A stretch of DNA of 19,858 nucleotides from JACDAN01 sp035697545. GTDB lineage: Bacteria > Actinomycetota > Thermoleophilia > Gaiellales > Gaiellaceae. The position numbers were made by a program, and so were the translations under genes. The first letter of the stretch is position 1. Each line of letters begins with the position of its first letter. The notes below the pieces were generated by a model. That model was not told the DNA's origin and ran no database searches. It saw nothing but the letters and a program-made list of their open reading frames with translations. The DNA lies in the NCBI GenBank assembly GCA_035697545.1, contig DASSCT010000108.1:1-19858 (forward strand), given 5' to 3'. Of this stretch, positions 13,751 through 19,858 are shown in pieces.

Positions 13751-15007
13751 CTAGCCGTCGAACTGGCGTACGACGATGCAGGCGTTGTGGCCACCGAAGC
13801 CGAAGGAGTTCGAGACCCCGATCCGGACGTCGGCCTCGCGCGACTCGTTCGGGATGTAGTCGAGGTCGCACTCGGGATCCGGCTCGTCGTAGTTGATCGT
13901 CGGCGGCAGCGTGTTCCGGTTGACAGCCAGCATGGTGAAGATTGCCTCGAGCGCGCCGGAGGCACCTAGGCAATGACCCGTTGCGCCCTTGGTCGAGGAC
14001 ACCGGCGTGGAGCGCGCGTTGTCCTCGCCCAGCGCGAGCTTGATCACACGCGTCTCGCTGGCGTCGCCGAGCGGAGTGGAGGTGCCGTGGGCGTTGATGT
14101 AGTCGATCTCGTCTTTCAAGACCCCGGCGTCGGCGAGCGCCATCGTCATCGCCCGGGCCGGGTTCTCGCCGGTCGGGTCGGGCTCGGTGACGTGGCGTGC
14201 ATCCGAGGACAGGCCGTAGCCGAGCAGCTCCGCGTAGATCTTCGCGCCGCGCGCCTTCGCCCGCTCGAGGTCTTCGAGCACGACGACGGCGCCCGCCTCG
14301 CCCATCACGAACCCGTCGCGGCCGGCGTCGAACGGGCGACTCGCCTCTTCAGGCGCGTCGTTCCGCCGTGAGAGCGCGCGCATCGCGCTGAACCCGGCGA
14401 TCCCCACCCGCGTGATCCCCGCTTCCGTCCCACCGGCGAGCATCACGTCGGCGCGTCCGAGCCGGATCGCGTCGGCAGCTTCGCCGATCGCCATGTTCGA
14501 GGCAGCGCAGGCCGTGCACTGCGACGACAGCGGCCCGCGGGTGCCGAGGTACATCGAGACCCAGCCGGCGCCCATGTTGGGAATGATCTGCGGGATCGAG
14601 AAGGGGTTCACGCGATCGGGGCCCCGCTCGAGCAGCGTTTCGAAGCAGTCCTGGAACGCCTTCAGGCCGCCGATGCCCGTTGCGATCGACCCGCCGATCC
14701 GGTCGGCGTCCTCCGCGATGTCCAGCCCCGAGTCGTCTCGCGCCTGGATCGCGGCCACGACGATCATCTGCGCGAAGCGGTCCATCCGCCGTGCCTGCTT
14801 CTTCTCGATCCAGTCAGTGGCCTCGAAGTCCTTGAGCTCGCAGGCGAAGTGGACGGGATACTCGCTCGCGTCGAACCCCTTGATCGGCCCGGCGCCGGAA
14901 CGCCCAGCCGTGAGGTTCTCCCAGCTCGTCTCGACGTCGTTCCCGAGCGGCGACACCGCGCCCATCCCGGTGATCACGACCCGTCTTCGTCCGTTCATGC
15001 TCGCCAT
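13751..15007 (-). CDS. fabF: 3-oxoacyl-ACP synthase II (KAS II)
   Basis: A 418-residue beta-ketoacyl-ACP synthase beginning with RRVVITGMGAVSPLGND. The nucleophile is Cys167 in TACAAS; the catalytic histidines lie in NAHGTSTPLGD and GATGHCLGASGA, and SNSFGFGGHN forms the C-terminal loop. It condenses acyl-enzyme with malonyl-ACP to elongate fatty acids. The ATG at 15007 overlaps the fabG stop (TAATG); an ATG at 14998 is an alternative. There is no acpP between fabG and fabF, which differs from the textbook order. Confidence 0.97.
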   Translation of the reverse strand: MASMNGRRRVVITGMGAVSPLGNDVETSWENLTAGRSGAGPIKGFDASEYPVHFACELKDFEATDWIEKKQARRMDRFAQMIVVAAIQARDDSGLDIAEDADRIGGSIATGIGGLKAFQDCFETLLERGPDRVNPFSIPQIIPNMGAGWVSMYLGTRGPLSSQCTACAASNMAIGEAADAIRLGRADVMLAGGTEAGITRVGIAGFSAMRALSRRNDAPEEASRPFDAGRDGFVMGEAGAVVVLEDLERAKARGAKIYAELLGYGLSSDARHVTEPDPTGENPARAMTMALADAGVLKDEIDYINAHGTSTPLGDASETRVIKLALGEDNARSTPVSSTKGATGHCLGASGALEAIFTMLAVNRNTLPPTINYDEPDPECDLDYIPNESREADVRIGVSNSFGFGGHNACIVVRQFDG

Positions 15008-15735
15008 TACATCCCTAACCCTCCGTCGACCAGCAGGACTTCGCCGGTCACGAATGATGCCGAGTCCGAGGCGAGAAACCGCACTGCGCCGGCGACATCC
15101 TCAGGATCCCCGAAACGTCCGAGCGGCGTGTTCGCGAGCATCGCGCCCTTGAGCTCCTCCGGGAGCTCGTTCGTCAGGCGCGTCGAGATGTACCCCGGCG
15201 CGACGACGTTCGCCCGAACCCCACGGCTACCCAGCTCGCGGGCGAGCGCCTTCGTGAAGCCGATGATTCCCGCCTTCGAGGCCGCGTAGTTCGTCTGTCC
15301 GGGGTTGCCGTGGAGCCCCACCACGCTCGAGACGTTGACGATCGAGCCCGAACGGCGCTTCATCATCCCGCGGGTGACGGCGCGGCAGGTGTTGAACGTG
15401 CCGCCGAGGTTCGTGTCGAGCACCGTCCGCCAGTCCTCGTCGGACATCCTGGCGAGGAGCCCGTCACGGGTGATTCCGGCGTTGTTGACGAGAACGTCGA
15501 CGTCGCCGGCCTCCTCGACCAACCGCTTGGCCTGGTCCGGATCGGAGACGTCAGCCTGAAGCGCCCGGCACCCGATCTCGCCCGCGGCAGCCTCAGCGTC
15601 CTCCGCGCCCGAGCGGTAGGCGATCACGACCGTCGCGCCGGCCTGCGCCAGCTCAGCGGCGATCGCACGCCCGATGCCGCGTGACCCGCCGGTGACGAGC
15701 GCCGTCCGGCCTTCGAGAGAGCAGAAGTCGGGCAC
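15007..15735 (-). CDS. fabG: 3-oxoacyl-ACP reductase
   Basis: A 242-residue classical short-chain dehydrogenase. The NADP-binding TGGSRGIG is at residues 15-22, NNAG at 84-87, Asn109, and the catalytic Ser137-Tyr150-Lys154 in NVSSVVGLHGNPGQTNYAASK. PGYISTRLT and VTGEVLLVDGG close the fold. It reduces 3-oxoacyl-ACP with NADPH in the first reduction of elongation. Many FabG-like SDRs exist, but position between fabD and fabF makes the assignment firm. The GTG start is 3 nt after the fabD stop. Confidence 0.96.
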   Translation of the reverse strand: MPDFCSLEGRTALVTGGSRGIGRAIAAELAQAGATVVIAYRSGAEDAEAAAGEIGCRALQADVSDPDQAKRLVEEAGDVDVLVNNAGITRDGLLARMSDEDWRTVLDTNLGGTFNTCRAVTRGMMKRRSGSIVNVSSVVGLHGNPGQTNYAASKAGIIGFTKALARELGSRGVRANVVAPGYISTRLTNELPEELKGAMLANTPLGRFGDPEDVAGAVRFLASDSASFVTGEVLLVDGGLGM

Positions 15736-15738
15736 GCC

Positions 15739-16650
15739 TCAGATCGTCTCTTCGGCCTTCCGCAGCCCGGCGAGGTTGTTCACGGAGACGGTCCTCACGC
15801 CCCTGTCGATCCGCTTGACAAGGCCGGAAAGGACATTGCCCGGCCCGACCTCGACGAAGGTCTTGACACCCTCCTTGACGAGGCCGTGCGCTGCTTGGGT
15901 GAACTTCACCGGCGCCGTGACCTGCTCGACGAGCAGCCCTGCCATCCGCTGCGCCGGCTCGATCTTGGCCGTCACCGTCGACATGAACGGCGCCACAGGA
16001 TCCGCGAAGCGCACCTTGTCCACCGCCGGCTTCAACCGCTCCGCCGCCTTCGCGACGAGTGGGCTGTGGAAGGCTCCCGAGACCTTAAGGCGCACCGTCC
16101 GCTTGGCGCCGAGCAACGAAGCTCGGCTGATCAGCTCCTCGACCGCCTCCTCCTCACCAGAGACAACGATCTGGCCGGGGCAGTTGTAGTTCGCGGGCCA
16201 CACGCCCTCGATCTCGGAACAAAGCTCTTCGACGATCTCGTCGTCCAGGCCGAGGATCGCCGCCATCGTCCCGTCGCTCTCCCGCGCCGCCTCGGCCATC
16301 GCGAGCCCACGCTCCCGGACGAGGGCGAGCGCGGAGCCCGTGTCGATCGAGTTGGCTGCGGCGATGGCGGCAAATTCGCCGACCGAGTGACCGACAACGT
16401 AGTCGGGCGCAATGCCCCGCGTGCGCAAAGCGGCGAGAACGGCCAGGCTCGTCGCGACCAGCGCCGGCTGCTGGACGTCCGTGCGCACGAGCTCGTGGAG
16501 CGGCGCCTCGAAGCACAGGCGCTTGAGGTCGAGGCCCGACGCGTCGCTTCCGAGCTGAAAGACCTCCATCGCCTCCGGTACCGCCTCGGCGATCTCGCGG
16601 CCCATTCCTTCCTCCAACGAACCCTGACCTGGGAAGCAGAACGCGATCAT
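15739..16650 (-). CDS. fabD: Malonyl-CoA:ACP transacylase
   Basis: A 303-residue acyltransferase beginning MIAFCFPGQGS. The nucleophile is Ser89 in GHSVGEFAA (most FabDs have GHSLGE). Arg114 in VRERG would bind the malonyl carboxylate, and His195 lies in SGAFHSPL; NCPGQIVVSG and VEVGPGNVLSGL are also present. It loads malonyl from malonyl-CoA onto ACP, linking AccA/AccD output to FabH and FabF. The ATG at 16650 overlaps the fabH stop (ATGA) and matches the family N-terminus, so a longer upstream reading is not used. Confidence 0.97.
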   Translation of the reverse strand: MIAFCFPGQGSLEEGMGREIAEAVPEAMEVFQLGSDASGLDLKRLCFEAPLHELVRTDVQQPALVATSLAVLAALRTRGIAPDYVVGHSVGEFAAIAAANSIDTGSALALVRERGLAMAEAARESDGTMAAILGLDDEIVEELCSEIEGVWPANYNCPGQIVVSGEEEAVEELISRASLLGAKRTVRLKVSGAFHSPLVAKAAERLKPAVDKVRFADPVAPFMSTVTAKIEPAQRMAGLLVEQVTAPVKFTQAAHGLVKEGVKTFVEVGPGNVLSGLVKRIDRGVRTVSVNNLAGLRKAEETI

Positions 16651-17645
16651 GTGTCCCCTCCGTTCGCCGTCCACTCCATCAGCGCCGAGCCCCATGTCAG
16701 CCCGGCGCCCATGCCCGTCATCAACACCGTCGTGCCCGGCTGTAGCCGGCCGTCCGCCTCCGCATCGGCAAGTGCGAGCGGAATCGAGCCCGACGAGGTG
16801 TTTCCGTACCGATCCACGTTTACGACAACCCGATCTTGCGGGATTCCCAGCTTCCTCGCTGCGTAATCGATGATCCGCGTGTTGGCCTGGTGCGGGACGT
16901 ACACGTCGACATCGTCGATCGTGCGTCCGACTTCAGCGAGCAGCGCGTCGGCCGACGACACCATCACGCGCGTCGCGAACTTGAAGACTTCGCGTCCGTT
17001 CATCTTCACGAGCCGGTCCGGGTTCTCGAAGGTTCGCGAGCCGCTGCCCGGGAGCCAGAGATGCTGACCGCCGCCGCCGTCGGCGCCGAGCTCGAAGCCG
17101 AGAAAACCGCCTTCGTCGACGTGCTCGATTACCACTGCGCCTGCCCCGTCGCCGAAGAGTACGAGCGTCGAGCGGTCGGTCCAGTCGAGGATCTTCGAAA
17201 GCACGTCGCCACCGACCACGAGCGCCTTCTTCGCAAGCCCCGCGGAAACCATGGCGTGGGCCTGCGCCAGCGCGTAGACGAAGCCTGTGCAGCCCGCGAG
17301 GAGGTCATAGGCAGCGGCGTCGGGAGCTGGGAGGAGATCGCCGAGAAGCGAGCCCGTGGTCGGGAACATCATGTCCGGCGTCACCGTCGCGACGATGATC
17401 AGGTCGAGTTCCTCCGGCTTCACACCAGCGCGCTCGAGGGCGGTTCGCGCAGCGGGCAGGGCGAGATCCGTCATCGCCTGCTCCGGTGCGGCGATCCGAC
17501 GCTCCTTGATGCCGGTGCGCTCCATGATCCACTCGTCGGAGGTGTCCACGAGCTCGGCCAGCTCGTCGTTCGTCAGCACGCGGTCGGGCGCATACGTGCC
17601 GAGACCCGTGATCGAAACCGGCGCGCCGTTGGAGCGGGCGATCAT
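16647..17645 (-). CDS. fabH: 3-oxoacyl-ACP synthase III (KAS III)
   Basis: A 332-residue initiating condensing enzyme. SITGLGTYAPDRVLTNDEL is the typical N-terminus; the catalytic triad is Cys119 (LAGCTGFVYAL), His252 (VPHQANTR) and Asn282 (GNTSSGSIP). TSDEWIMERTGIKERR contributes to the CoA-binding surface. It condenses acetyl-CoA or a branched starter with malonyl-ACP to begin a chain; the starter preference cannot be read here. The ATG start overlaps the fabZ stop (ATGA); readings further upstream belong to fabZ in another frame. Confidence 0.97.
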   Translation of the reverse strand: MIARSNGAPVSITGLGTYAPDRVLTNDELAELVDTSDEWIMERTGIKERRIAAPEQAMTDLALPAARTALERAGVKPEELDLIIVATVTPDMMFPTTGSLLGDLLPAPDAAAYDLLAGCTGFVYALAQAHAMVSAGLAKKALVVGGDVLSKILDWTDRSTLVLFGDGAGAVVIEHVDEGGFLGFELGADGGGGQHLWLPGSGSRTFENPDRLVKMNGREVFKFATRVMVSSADALLAEVGRTIDDVDVYVPHQANTRIIDYAARKLGIPQDRVVVNVDRYGNTSSGSIPLALADAEADGRLQPGTTVLMTGMGAGLTWGSALMEWTANGGDT

Positions 17646-18073
17646 TGCTCGATCGCGAACGTGAGCGTTCCCCGCGCGGCAAGGGCGCCGTCGACGCTGG
17701 CCGTGGCCTTGCCTCGCCCGACCGGGCCGCGGACTCGCTCGAGCTCGCACGTCAGCTCGAGCTCGTCGCCCGGCTTGACGACGCGCTTGAAGCGGACTCC
17801 GTCGATCCCTGCAAATAGCGCCAGCTTGCCCCGGTTCCCTTCCTCGGAAAGGACGGCCACCGCGCCCGCCTGAGCCATCGCCTCGACGATCAGAACGCCC
17901 GGCATGATCGGGCGGCCTGGAAAGTGGCCGGCGAGGTACCACTCGTCGGGCCGAACACGCTTGCGCGCGACCACTCGCTCTCCCGGCTCCAGATCGACGA
18001 CCTCGTCGAGCAGGAGAAACGGGTCACGGTGAGGCAGGATCGCCTCGATCTCGTCTTTCGTCAGGGAGGGCAA
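17642..18073 (-). CDS. fabZ: 3-hydroxyacyl-ACP dehydratase
   Basis: A 143-residue hotdog-fold dehydratase with ILPHRDPFLLLDEV, the catalytic His50 in AGHFPGRPIMPG and Glu64 in LIVEAMAQ. It removes water from 3-hydroxyacyl-ACP to give trans-2-enoyl-ACP. It heads the fab run. An in-frame TGA lies directly before the TTG at 18073, and no ATG or GTG occurs in frame before the conserved region, so TTG is the most likely start. No Shine-Dalgarno precedes it. A TAAACT box 7 nt upstream suggests a leaderless or nearly leaderless transcript. Confidence 0.95.
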   Translation of the reverse strand: MPSLTKDEIEAILPHRDPFLLLDEVVDLEPGERVVARKRVRPDEWYLAGHFPGRPIMPGVLIVEAMAQAGAVAVLSEEGNRGKLALFAGIDGVRFKRVVKPGDELELTCELERVRGPVGRGKATASVDGALAARGTLTFAIEQ

Positions 18074-18075
18074 TC

Positions 18076-18082
18076 AGGTGAG
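18076..18082 (+). promoter_or_regulatory. Shine-Dalgarno of the biotin ligase gene
   Basis: AGGTGAG lies 6 nt before the GTG at 18089. It decides the biotin-ligase start against longer upstream readings that run antisense through fabZ. Confidence 0.55.
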
Positions 18083-18086
18083 TTTA
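18081..18086 (-). promoter_or_regulatory. Candidate -10 box for the fab run
   Basis: On the minus strand the sequence reads TAAACT, a TANNNT match. Transcription would begin about 6-7 nt downstream, within a base or two of the fabZ TTG at 18073, consistent with the missing Shine-Dalgarno. I see no convincing -35 box. The box sits inside the 15-bp gap between the divergent fabZ and biotin ligase genes. Confidence 0.3.
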
Positions 18087-18088
18087 GT

Positions 18089-18670
18089 GTGACCCGGGTG
18101 GCTGACGAGTCGCTGGCACCCGAGATCGTCGAGCCGCTCCTGCGCGGCCGATTCGGCCGTCCGTACCGCTACTTCGAGCAGTGCGAGTCGACCCAGCGTG
18201 AGCTTCCCGTGGACGCTCCAGAAGGCGCAGTCGCCGTCGCCGAGGAGCAGACCGCCGGACGGGGCCGCCTCGGCCGCTCCTGGTCTGCGCCTGCGCACAC
18301 CTCCGTGCTCGTGTCGATCAATCTCCGGCCCCAGGTTGAGCCCGCACGGCTGCCGGAGCTCTCGCTCGTCGCCGGAGCCGCCGCGGCAGAAGCGATCGCT
18401 GCTGAGACAGGTCTCGATCCGGAGGTTCGGTTCCCGAACGACCTGCTGATTGACGGCCGCAAGGTGGCGGGAATCCTCGCCGAGGCCCGCGACGACCGCG
18501 TGGTGCTCGGGATCGGGATCAATGCGAACATCCTCCCGGAGGGTCTTCCCGAGCCGGCCGCGACCTCACTGCTCGCCGAGGCCGGCGCACGCGTCGATCG
18601 CGCACGGCTCCTCGCTGCGCTGCTCGAGCGACTCGAGGCGCACTACGACCGCTGGAACCGCCGTGCCTGA
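18089..18670 (+). CDS. birA: Minimal biotin--[acetyl-CoA-carboxylase] ligase
   Basis: A 193-residue biotin protein ligase catalytic domain. The biotinyl-AMP-binding GRGRLGRSW is at residues 58-66, FPNDLLIDGRKVAGIL at 115-130 with the conserved lysine at 125, and VVLGIGINAN at 138-147. There is no N-terminal helix-turn-helix, so it is not a BirA-type repressor (class I). It also stops after YDRWNRRA, where most bacterial ligases continue with a small SH3-like domain. It attaches biotin to AccB, needed by the carboxylase of which AccA/AccD are part. It is divergent from fabZ and overlaps the next gene by 8 nt. Confidence 0.92.
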   Translation: MTRVADESLAPEIVEPLLRGRFGRPYRYFEQCESTQRELPVDAPEGAVAVAEEQTAGRGRLGRSWSAPAHTSVLVSINLRPQVEPARLPELSLVAGAAAAEAIAAETGLDPEVRFPNDLLIDGRKVAGILAEARDDRVVLGIGINANILPEGLPEPAATSLLAEAGARVDRARLLAALLERLEAHYDRWNRRA

Positions 18671-19115
18671 CTGGGAGCTTCGTGAAGCGACGGACGACGA
18701 TCGGGATTTCCTCTTTCGCGTGCATTGTGCGGCAATTCGAGAGTCGGTCGAGGCGCTCTGGGGCTGGGACGAGGAGCTCCAGCTGAGGATCTTCGACGAG
18801 CGGTTCCCTCGCGATCCGTACCGAGTGATCCAGGTGGACGGCGGGGATGCCGGCGTGCTCGTCGTCGAGGAGCTGGATGACGAGGTGTTCCTGAAGCTGA
18901 TTGAACTCCTGCCGGAAGCCCAGGGGCAGGGGATCGGGAGCTCGATCATCCGCTCGCTCCAGGCACGCGGCAAGCCCGTGACCCTGCGCGTCCTGACGAC
19001 GAATCCCCGCGCGGCGGCGCTCTACCAGCGCCTCGGTTTCCGCGTCACGGAGCGCACGCCGGAGCGCCTCTTCATGCGCGCCGAGCCGACTAGCGCAGCC
19101 GGAGCTTCGAGCTGA
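18663..19115 (+). CDS. GNAT-family N-acetyltransferase, small single-domain
   Basis: A 150-residue single-domain GNAT. It begins WELREATDDDRDFLFRVH, the usual first strand and helix; LIELLPEAQGQGIGSSIIRSL holds the acetyl-CoA motif (QGQGIG), and LTTNPRAAALYQRLGFRVTE the last helix and strand. The GTG start overlaps the end of the biotin ligase gene (GTGCCTGA), so the two are translationally coupled. The substrate is unknown. The last 26 bp overlap the end of the convergent gene on the other strand. Confidence 0.9.
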   Translation: MPDWELREATDDDRDFLFRVHCAAIRESVEALWGWDEELQLRIFDERFPRDPYRVIQVDGGDAGVLVVEELDDEVFLKLIELLPEAQGQGIGSSIIRSLQARGKPVTLRVLTTNPRAAALYQRLGFRVTERTPERLFMRAEPTSAAGASS

Positions 19116-19858
19116 CGTTGCCGGCATCGTCTTCGGCGTAGATGACGAGCCGTTTCGAGCCGGGAGCGAGAACACGAAAAATCCCGGCCTTCGGGCGCCG
19201 GAAGGTGGTCGAAAGGCCGTCGGCGACGACCGTGACCCGCGCCGGCTCGCTGAGCGAGACACGGAGCGGGCGCCGACTCACCGGCGCGAGTTTCGGGCGG
19301 ATCCGATCGATCCGTACCGGCACGATCTGCGTCACGGGGCCCGTCACATCGGTGACCGTGAGCGCAACGCTGTAGTCACCGTCACGGACGCCTCCCTTCC
19401 AGCTCAGCGTTTGCGGGCCGGCCGCGAGTGGCCCCAGGAGCGGCCGCACGATCTGCCTCGTGCCCTTCAGGACCTGGAGCTGTGCGATGGCCGGCGTCGC
19501 CAGCGCGAAGGAGACCGTGGCCGTGTCGTTTCGACCGTCCCCGTTCGGAGAAAGCACCGTCGGCGTCACGCTGAAACCCGAGAGCGTTCGAGCGACGATC
19601 ACCTCCGTCGACGCGGTCACCTGCCTACCGCGGGCTCCTCGCGCCGTAACCACGATCCGATACCTGCCGTCCGGATAGTCGAAGGCGTCCCAGACGAAGG
19701 ATCGGCTTCCTGCCGGCTCGGCCGCGGTATAGAGCGTCGTGATCGGCTCTGCCTCGAGGGTCTGGAGATCGATCCGAACGTTGGCGGGCGCGCCGAGCCG
19801 GTACGAGATGCGTGTCGTGTCGGTGATGCCGTCGCCGTTGGGCGTGAACCCGGACGGA
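19090..19858 (-). CDS. FlgD-Ig-like repeat protein, probable cell-surface protein (5' partial)
   Basis: The frame is open to the window edge, giving about 255 C-terminal residues. Two repeats begin FTPNGDGITDTTRISYRL and LSPNGDGRNDTATVSFAL, about 100 residues apart. The xSPNGDGxND signature and the following beta-rich segments (WDAFDYPDGRYRIVVTAR, WKGGVRDGDYSVALTV) match FlgD Ig-like/FN3-like domains of exported proteins. The Asp/Asn-rich loop may bind calcium. A final beta domain (RPLRVSLSEPARVTV, YAEDDAGNVSSKLRLR) ends without an anchor or sorting signal. Any signal peptide lies outside the window. The exact role is unknown. Confidence 0.8.
   Translation of the reverse strand, partial: PSGFTPNGDGITDTTRISYRLGAPANVRIDLQTLEAEPITTLYTAAEPAGSRSFVWDAFDYPDGRYRIVVTARGARGRQVTASTEVIVARTLSGFSVTPTVLSPNGDGRNDTATVSFALATPAIAQLQVLKGTRQIVRPLLGPLAAGPQTLSWKGGVRDGDYSVALTVTDVTGPVTQIVPVRIDRIRPKLAPVSRRPLRVSLSEPARVTVVADGLSTTFRRPKAGIFRVLAPGSKRLVIYAEDDAGNVSSKLRLR

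Noticed and set aside
1..19858. CRISPR array, tRNA/rRNA genes, phage or plasmid genes, defence system
   Set aside because: No regularly spaced direct repeats, no tRNA-like cloverleaf or CCA end, and no recognisable phage, transposase, integrase or toxin-antitoxin proteins were seen; essentially all sequence is assigned to housekeeping or accessory enzymes.

Overview
The window is GC-rich, gene-dense bacterial chromosome. Stop/start overlaps (ATGA, TGATG, TAATG), frequent GTG starts, a bacterial Ku/LigD pair, a tandem GNAT resembling the mycothiol synthase type and an ECF42-type sigma factor point to a high-GC actinobacterium. The overall character and the palindromic intergenic elements would suit the class Thermoleophilia (Gaiellales/Solirubrobacterales), but that placement is inference. 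I saw no tRNA, rRNA, CRISPR array, phage gene or transposase.

Left part (1-3614, + strand): the 3' end of a MrfA/YprA-type DEAD/DEAH helicase with a DUF1998 domain; a possible 34-residue protein with a strong Shine-Dalgarno; then two YCII/DGPF proteins coupled to an ECF42-type sigma factor that appears to start at CTG. A 152-bp nested palindromic element (3624-3775) follows. After it come a Rossmann-fold TIGR00725/LOG-like protein (- strand) and, divergent from it, an NDH-2-like flavoprotein interrupted by an apparent one-base frameshift near 5322, plus a GNAT acetyltransferase.

Middle and right (6236-18073, all - strand; read here in the direction of transcription): fabZ-fabH-fabD-fabG-fabF-HAD-tandem GNAT-arginase-like protein form one tightly overlapping run. 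It is followed by a 109-bp inverted-repeat element, accD-accA, and then ku-ligD. The first part supplies type II fatty-acid elongation enzymes (FabZ, FabH, FabD, FabG, FabF). AccD/AccA supply the carboxyltransferase that makes malonyl-CoA. Ku/LigD is a complete two-protein bacterial NHEJ system. acpP, accB and accC are absent from the window.

Far right (18089-19858): a minimal biotin protein ligase lies divergent from fabZ across only 15 bp. It is functionally tied to acetyl-CoA carboxylase, whose carrier protein needs biotin. A small GNAT overlaps its end, and a FlgD-Ig-like repeat protein (- strand) runs off the window.

Most genes belong to known families. The least conventional observations are the two palindromic elements that each supply or abut the terminus of a neighbouring gene, the CTG-started sigma factor, the zinc-ribbon arginase homologue with altered active-site residues, the SH3-less biotin ligase sharing a 15-bp control region with the fab operon, and the fab run without acpP.
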